The translations under genes and the position numbers were made by a program. Below the pieces are notes generated by a model. It had not been told where the DNA came from, searched no databases, and worked only from the letters and a program-made list of their open reading frames with translations. From the NCBI GenBank assembly GCA_034439875.1, contig JAWXBG010000024.1, positions 1 to 9,831 on the forward strand: 9,831 nt of DNA, given 5' to 3'. Positions within the stretch are counted from its first letter, which is position 1; every line of letters starts with the position of its first letter. Shown piece by piece: positions 7,336 through 9,831 of the stretch. This DNA comes from JAWXBG01 sp034439875 (GTDB lineage Bacteria; Bacteroidota; Bacteroidia; Flavobacteriales_D; Sanyastnellaceae).

Positions 7336-8222
7336 TGTTTGCGCGAATACATATCATTTTGCTATCAATCCTATCAATTGAAGGCGCTGGACAAGAAGTT
7401 TGCAAGCTGATTCCGGCATCTTTCAATTCAGAGTATGATGAGTATTGTGCTCAGGATTTTGACATCGGTTTTGCTTTCTGTTCCAACCGTAGAATCGATT
7501 TTTTCAAGCAATCACTCGATGGTGATTACAATCCCAATAGCAATATTCTATATATACGAGGTAAGATCAAAGAGACCTCAGAGCTTGCTGAAGTGCTGAA
7601 CTCTGTTGAAAATGAAGGGCCATTTAGTTTTAGTCCGGATCAAACCAGAATCTATTTTACAGGAACGGTTTTATCCACTCGAAAAAACGTAGGTAATTGG
7701 CTAGGCATATATTACAGTGACTACAAAAATGCAGTGTGGGGTAAACCAGTCTCCTTGCCTATAAATTCTGATGACGGAACATTTCATGTGGCACATCCAG
7801 GAATAAGCTCTGATGGGAAGACACTTTTTTTCTCAAGTGACATGCAAGGCGGATTCGGAGGAAAAGACATTTATGCCTACGAAATAAAAGAAGATGACAT
7901 ATCGGTACCGTACAACCTGGGAGCCTCGGTGAATAGCGATCAAGATGAAATAACGCCATTTATGGGAAGAGGAAATTTGCTGTACTTCTCAACAAACTCT
8001 ACCGAAAATTTGGACTTCGATATTTTTTGCGTGAACTACAGTAAGTCTGATATTGGACAAAAGAATAGACTGCCAGAGCCAATCAATTCGGAATATGATG
8101 ATTTAGCTTTTTGGCTTGATGAAACTTCGAAAATCGGGACTTTGTCTTCTTTTCGAAATGGTTTGAACTGCGATGTATTTCTCTTATCCGATTTTATTTC
8201 AGGTATTTACTCTCCGAAATAG
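7335..8222 (+). CDS. Secreted PD40/WD40-like beta-propeller protein, T9SS-operon accessory
   Basis: The product has 295 residues. A signal peptide (residues 1 to about 19, ending G-A-G-Q) leads into five diverged repeats of about 50-57 residues. Each starts with a (F/L/I/V)-N-S-acidic motif near residues 30, 88, 143, 199 and 250, followed by a strand pair such as P-G-I-S-S-D-G-K-T-L-F-F-S-S or P-F-M-G-R-G-N-L-L-Y-F-S-T. The third repeat carries G-G-F-G-G-K-D-I-Y, a motif typical of PD40 (PF07676) propellers found with T9SS genes. PorE-type proteins combine such a propeller with TPR and OmpA peptidoglycan-binding domains; neither is present here. The start codon shares one base with the stop of the previous gene (TAATG), so it is surely the third gene of the operon. 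A periplasmic or surface support role for secretion of the giant protein is inferred only. Confidence 0.88.
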   Translation: MFARIHIILLSILSIEGAGQEVCKLIPASFNSEYDEYCAQDFDIGFAFCSNRRIDFFKQSLDGDYNPNSNILYIRGKIKETSELAEVLNSVENEGPFSFSPDQTRIYFTGTVLSTRKNVGNWLGIYYSDYKNAVWGKPVSLPINSDDGTFHVAHPGISSDGKTLFFSSDMQGGFGGKDIYAYEIKEDDISVPYNLGASVNSDQDEITPFMGRGNLLYFSTNSTENLDFDIFCVNYSKSDIGQKNRLPEPINSEYDDLAFWLDETSKIGTLSSFRNGLNCDVFLLSDFISGIYSPK

Positions 8223-8240
8223 TCGATTTATTTCTTTTTT
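8216..8240 (+). terminator. Weak intrinsic-terminator-like hairpin at the end of the third gene
   Basis: GAAATA (8216-8221) pairs perfectly with TATTTC (8229-8234) around a 7-nt loop, and six T bases follow directly (8235-8240). The stem overlaps the stop codon TAG at 8220-8222. It is short and has only one G:C pair, so it would be a weak terminator. Its place between the operon and the TonB receptor gene is what makes it plausible. Confidence 0.28.
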
Positions 8241-8254
8241 AAACAATTTTATTT

Positions 8255-8276
8255 GAGGAACAGAGGAATTTCCTCT
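8255..8276. promoter_or_regulatory. GAGGAA direct plus inverted hexamer element upstream of the TonB receptor
   Basis: GAGGAA occurs at 8255-8260 and 8263-8268 and its reverse complement TTCCTC at 8270-8275. The last two form a perfect 15-base palindrome AGAGGAA-T-TTCCTCT (8262-8276). The element ends 27 bases before the first ATG of the receptor gene. It could be a binding site for a dimeric regulator or an RNA hairpin; no T-run follows, so it is not a terminator on the plus strand. No function can be assigned. Confidence 0.35.
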
Positions 8277-8303
8277 AACCATTCCACCTGCTTCGTCGTA
8301 CAA

Positions 8304-9831
8304 ATGCGAACCCTATTTATGTTCTCAATGAGGTTTGCTCGTTATAATCTAATATTCATTTGTAGCTGTGCGCTACCGATTACATTCTTCGGTCAAGCGG
8401 ATACGATTTCAAGTGGACTATTTGTAACGCCGTTGGACAAATTCGTGTCCTTCAACTACCTCTATCAAGACCCTTCTGCAAAAATATCCCTTAACACTTC
8501 AGCCACATGGGATGTTCGCGAAGTTCCAGGGAACATAATGATTTATACTTCTGACGACATATTGGCATCGGGCGCTTCTGACTTGATGGGATTTCTACAA
8601 TTAATACCAGGACTTAGTATAACAGAACAACGCGATCAAACACCAGGATTGACTATTCGTGGGATTCCCGGAAACGAAGGTCGTGTGCTTATCGCTATCA
8701 ACAATGTGTCCTTAAACGAAACGGGTATCGGCTCTACTGCTTTTGCCCAAAGAGTAAACCTTCAAAATATTGCTCGAATAGAGTTAACGTATGGACCTGG
8801 TAACATTGTTAGTGGTTCGGGGGCCTTTTTGGCACACATCAACTTGATTACTAAAAATGCCAATGAATCAGAAAATGCTCTGCTAACAGGAGGCATGAAC
8901 CTGACACAAAACGGACTTTCTCTTTCAGAGGTGGGCGTTAGCGGGAATCACTTTGCAGGCAAAGATGCAACGATAACTTACTCCATTCGAAGATCCAATG
9001 GAATTGGAAACATTGATTTCAACAAAGAAAGAAATGGATCCTTTTTTTCTATAGTAGATACTCACAGAATATCGAATGCAGAAGCTTTAATGCAACTTGT
9101 AACAAAAAATTTCTCAGTAGGATATTTTGAATCTCAGTATTCACCCGGTTTTTCTCCGGATTCTTATAAGATTCAATCTCATGCTCGGTCTTTGGATTTG
9201 AGTCATGCACGAATCGGTAAAAACTCCTTTAGTCATAGAAACAAGCTGAGTTACACTCAGCAATCGCCATGGCAATATCTGGGTGTCCCTGATTCCATTT
9301 ATTCCCTTACTAATCTTTCGTTTATCAAAACTTCCTTTTCCTCGGTACTTACTTTCAACTTTATGCGAAGACTCTTTTTGAGCGCACTATTTGAAGTTTC
9401 CCGGACAACTGTTTGGGATGATATGAAACAATTTATTCCTACTATTAACAGAAATAATTGGCTCAAAAATGATAATGCCGTTTATACCGGAGTGAGTGGT
9501 TTGGATATTCTGTACACCACAAAAATAGGTATTTTTAATATTGCAACCCGATCAGAATGGGGAACCTTAAGTAAGCTCTTAATATCACCGAGATTTTCGT
9601 ATTCTCTGCTAAAAGGTCCAATGCACTTTAAATTTATAATGGCCTTGAGCAATCGTGTACCGGAGATTAGAAATTTCATATTCACGTATCCTGGTGACTC
9701 CATTCTTCCTGAAAAATTGAAGAGTGTTCAAATTCAGACAGGTTACCGACTAAGTAATCTGCACAAACTTGTGCTAAACGGATATTACAGCAACATTACA
9801 AATCCTATAAAGCAATTTTATGGGGAAATAC
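8304..9831 (+). CDS. TonB-dependent outer-membrane receptor, 3' end outside the window
   Basis: The frame is open to the window end (509 complete codons from ATG 8304), so the C-terminal part of the barrel is missing; full receptors are usually 650-900 residues. A signal peptide ends near F-F-G-Q-A (residues 28-32). ATG 8328 (Met9) gives a more usual 24-residue signal peptide and may be the true start. The plug domain spans about residues 70-185, with V-P-G-N-I-M-I-Y-T first, then L-Q-L-I-P-G-L, the T-I-R-G motif (about 117-120) and R-I-E-L-T-Y-G-P-G (158-166). Barrel strands follow. There is no N-terminal carboxypeptidase-like domain, so it is not SusC-like. I see no clear TonB box and cannot name the substrate. 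It lies 81 bp (or 105 bp) after the propeller gene, behind a possible terminator, so co-transcription is uncertain. Confidence 0.94.
   Translation, partial: MRTLFMFSMRFARYNLIFICSCALPITFFGQADTISSGLFVTPLDKFVSFNYLYQDPSAKISLNTSATWDVREVPGNIMIYTSDDILASGASDLMGFLQLIPGLSITEQRDQTPGLTIRGIPGNEGRVLIAINNVSLNETGIGSTAFAQRVNLQNIARIELTYGPGNIVSGSGAFLAHINLITKNANESENALLTGGMNLTQNGLSLSEVGVSGNHFAGKDATITYSIRRSNGIGNIDFNKERNGSFFSIVDTHRISNAEALMQLVTKNFSVGYFESQYSPGFSPDSYKIQSHARSLDLSHARIGKNSFSHRNKLSYTQQSPWQYLGVPDSIYSLTNLSFIKTSFSSVLTFNFMRRLFLSALFEVSRTTVWDDMKQFIPTINRNNWLKNDNAVYTGVSGLDILYTTKIGIFNIATRSEWGTLSKLLISPRFSYSLLKGPMHFKFIMALSNRVPEIRNFIFTYPGDSILPEKLKSVQIQTGYRLSNLHKLVLNGYYSNITNPIKQFYGEI

Noticed and set aside
8247..8254. 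TTTATTTG as a -7 promoter box for the TonB receptor gene
   Set aside because: One mismatch to TAnnTTTG, but no -33 TTG element at the proper distance, so it is too weak to call.

Overview
The window looks like chromosomal DNA of a member of the Bacteroidota, probably of the Flavobacteriia or a related gliding or marine group. This is inferred from AT-rich DNA, start codons without clear Shine-Dalgarno sequences, a very large HYR-repeat protein ending in a type IX secretion system (T9SS) type B C-terminal domain, a PorP/SprF-family gene directly behind it, and a TonB-dependent receptor. The exact taxon cannot be read from the sequence.

Layout: positions 1-665 hold no supportable gene. They contain two degenerate copies of a ~65-bp CTCTGCG-type intergenic repeat (1-64 and 183-248) and otherwise featureless AT-rich DNA. 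Three tightly packed plus-strand genes follow. The first (666-6449) encodes a 1927-residue secreted protein with about 17 HYR-type Ig-like modules, interrupted once by a different Ig-like module and closed by PKD/Ig-like domains and the sorting domain. The second (6442-7335) encodes a PorP/SprF-family outer-membrane protein and overlaps the first by 8 nt. The third (7335-8222) encodes a secreted PD40/WD40-like beta-propeller with five visible repeats and overlaps the second by 1 nt. A weak terminator-like hairpin sits on the third stop codon, and a three-copy GAGGAA element lies in the short gap after it. A fourth gene, a TonB-dependent receptor (from 8304 or 8328), runs off the window.

How they work together (inference from family knowledge): the first three genes form a T9SS cargo cassette. 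The giant protein would be exported across the outer membrane and displayed or released as an adhesin-like filament. The PorP/SprF protein would be its dedicated outer-membrane partner, as SprF is for SprB in Flavobacterium johnsoniae. The propeller would be a periplasmic or surface accessory related to the PD40 part of PorE-type proteins. The TonB receptor may be a separate transcription unit.

The architecture is a known type, so I do not claim a wholly new system. The points most worth a second look are: paired loss of cysteines in four HYR modules, near-absence of Lys and Arg in the giant protein, a C8 tract inside its gene that could act as a phase-variation switch, and the five-repeat propeller that lacks an OmpA domain.
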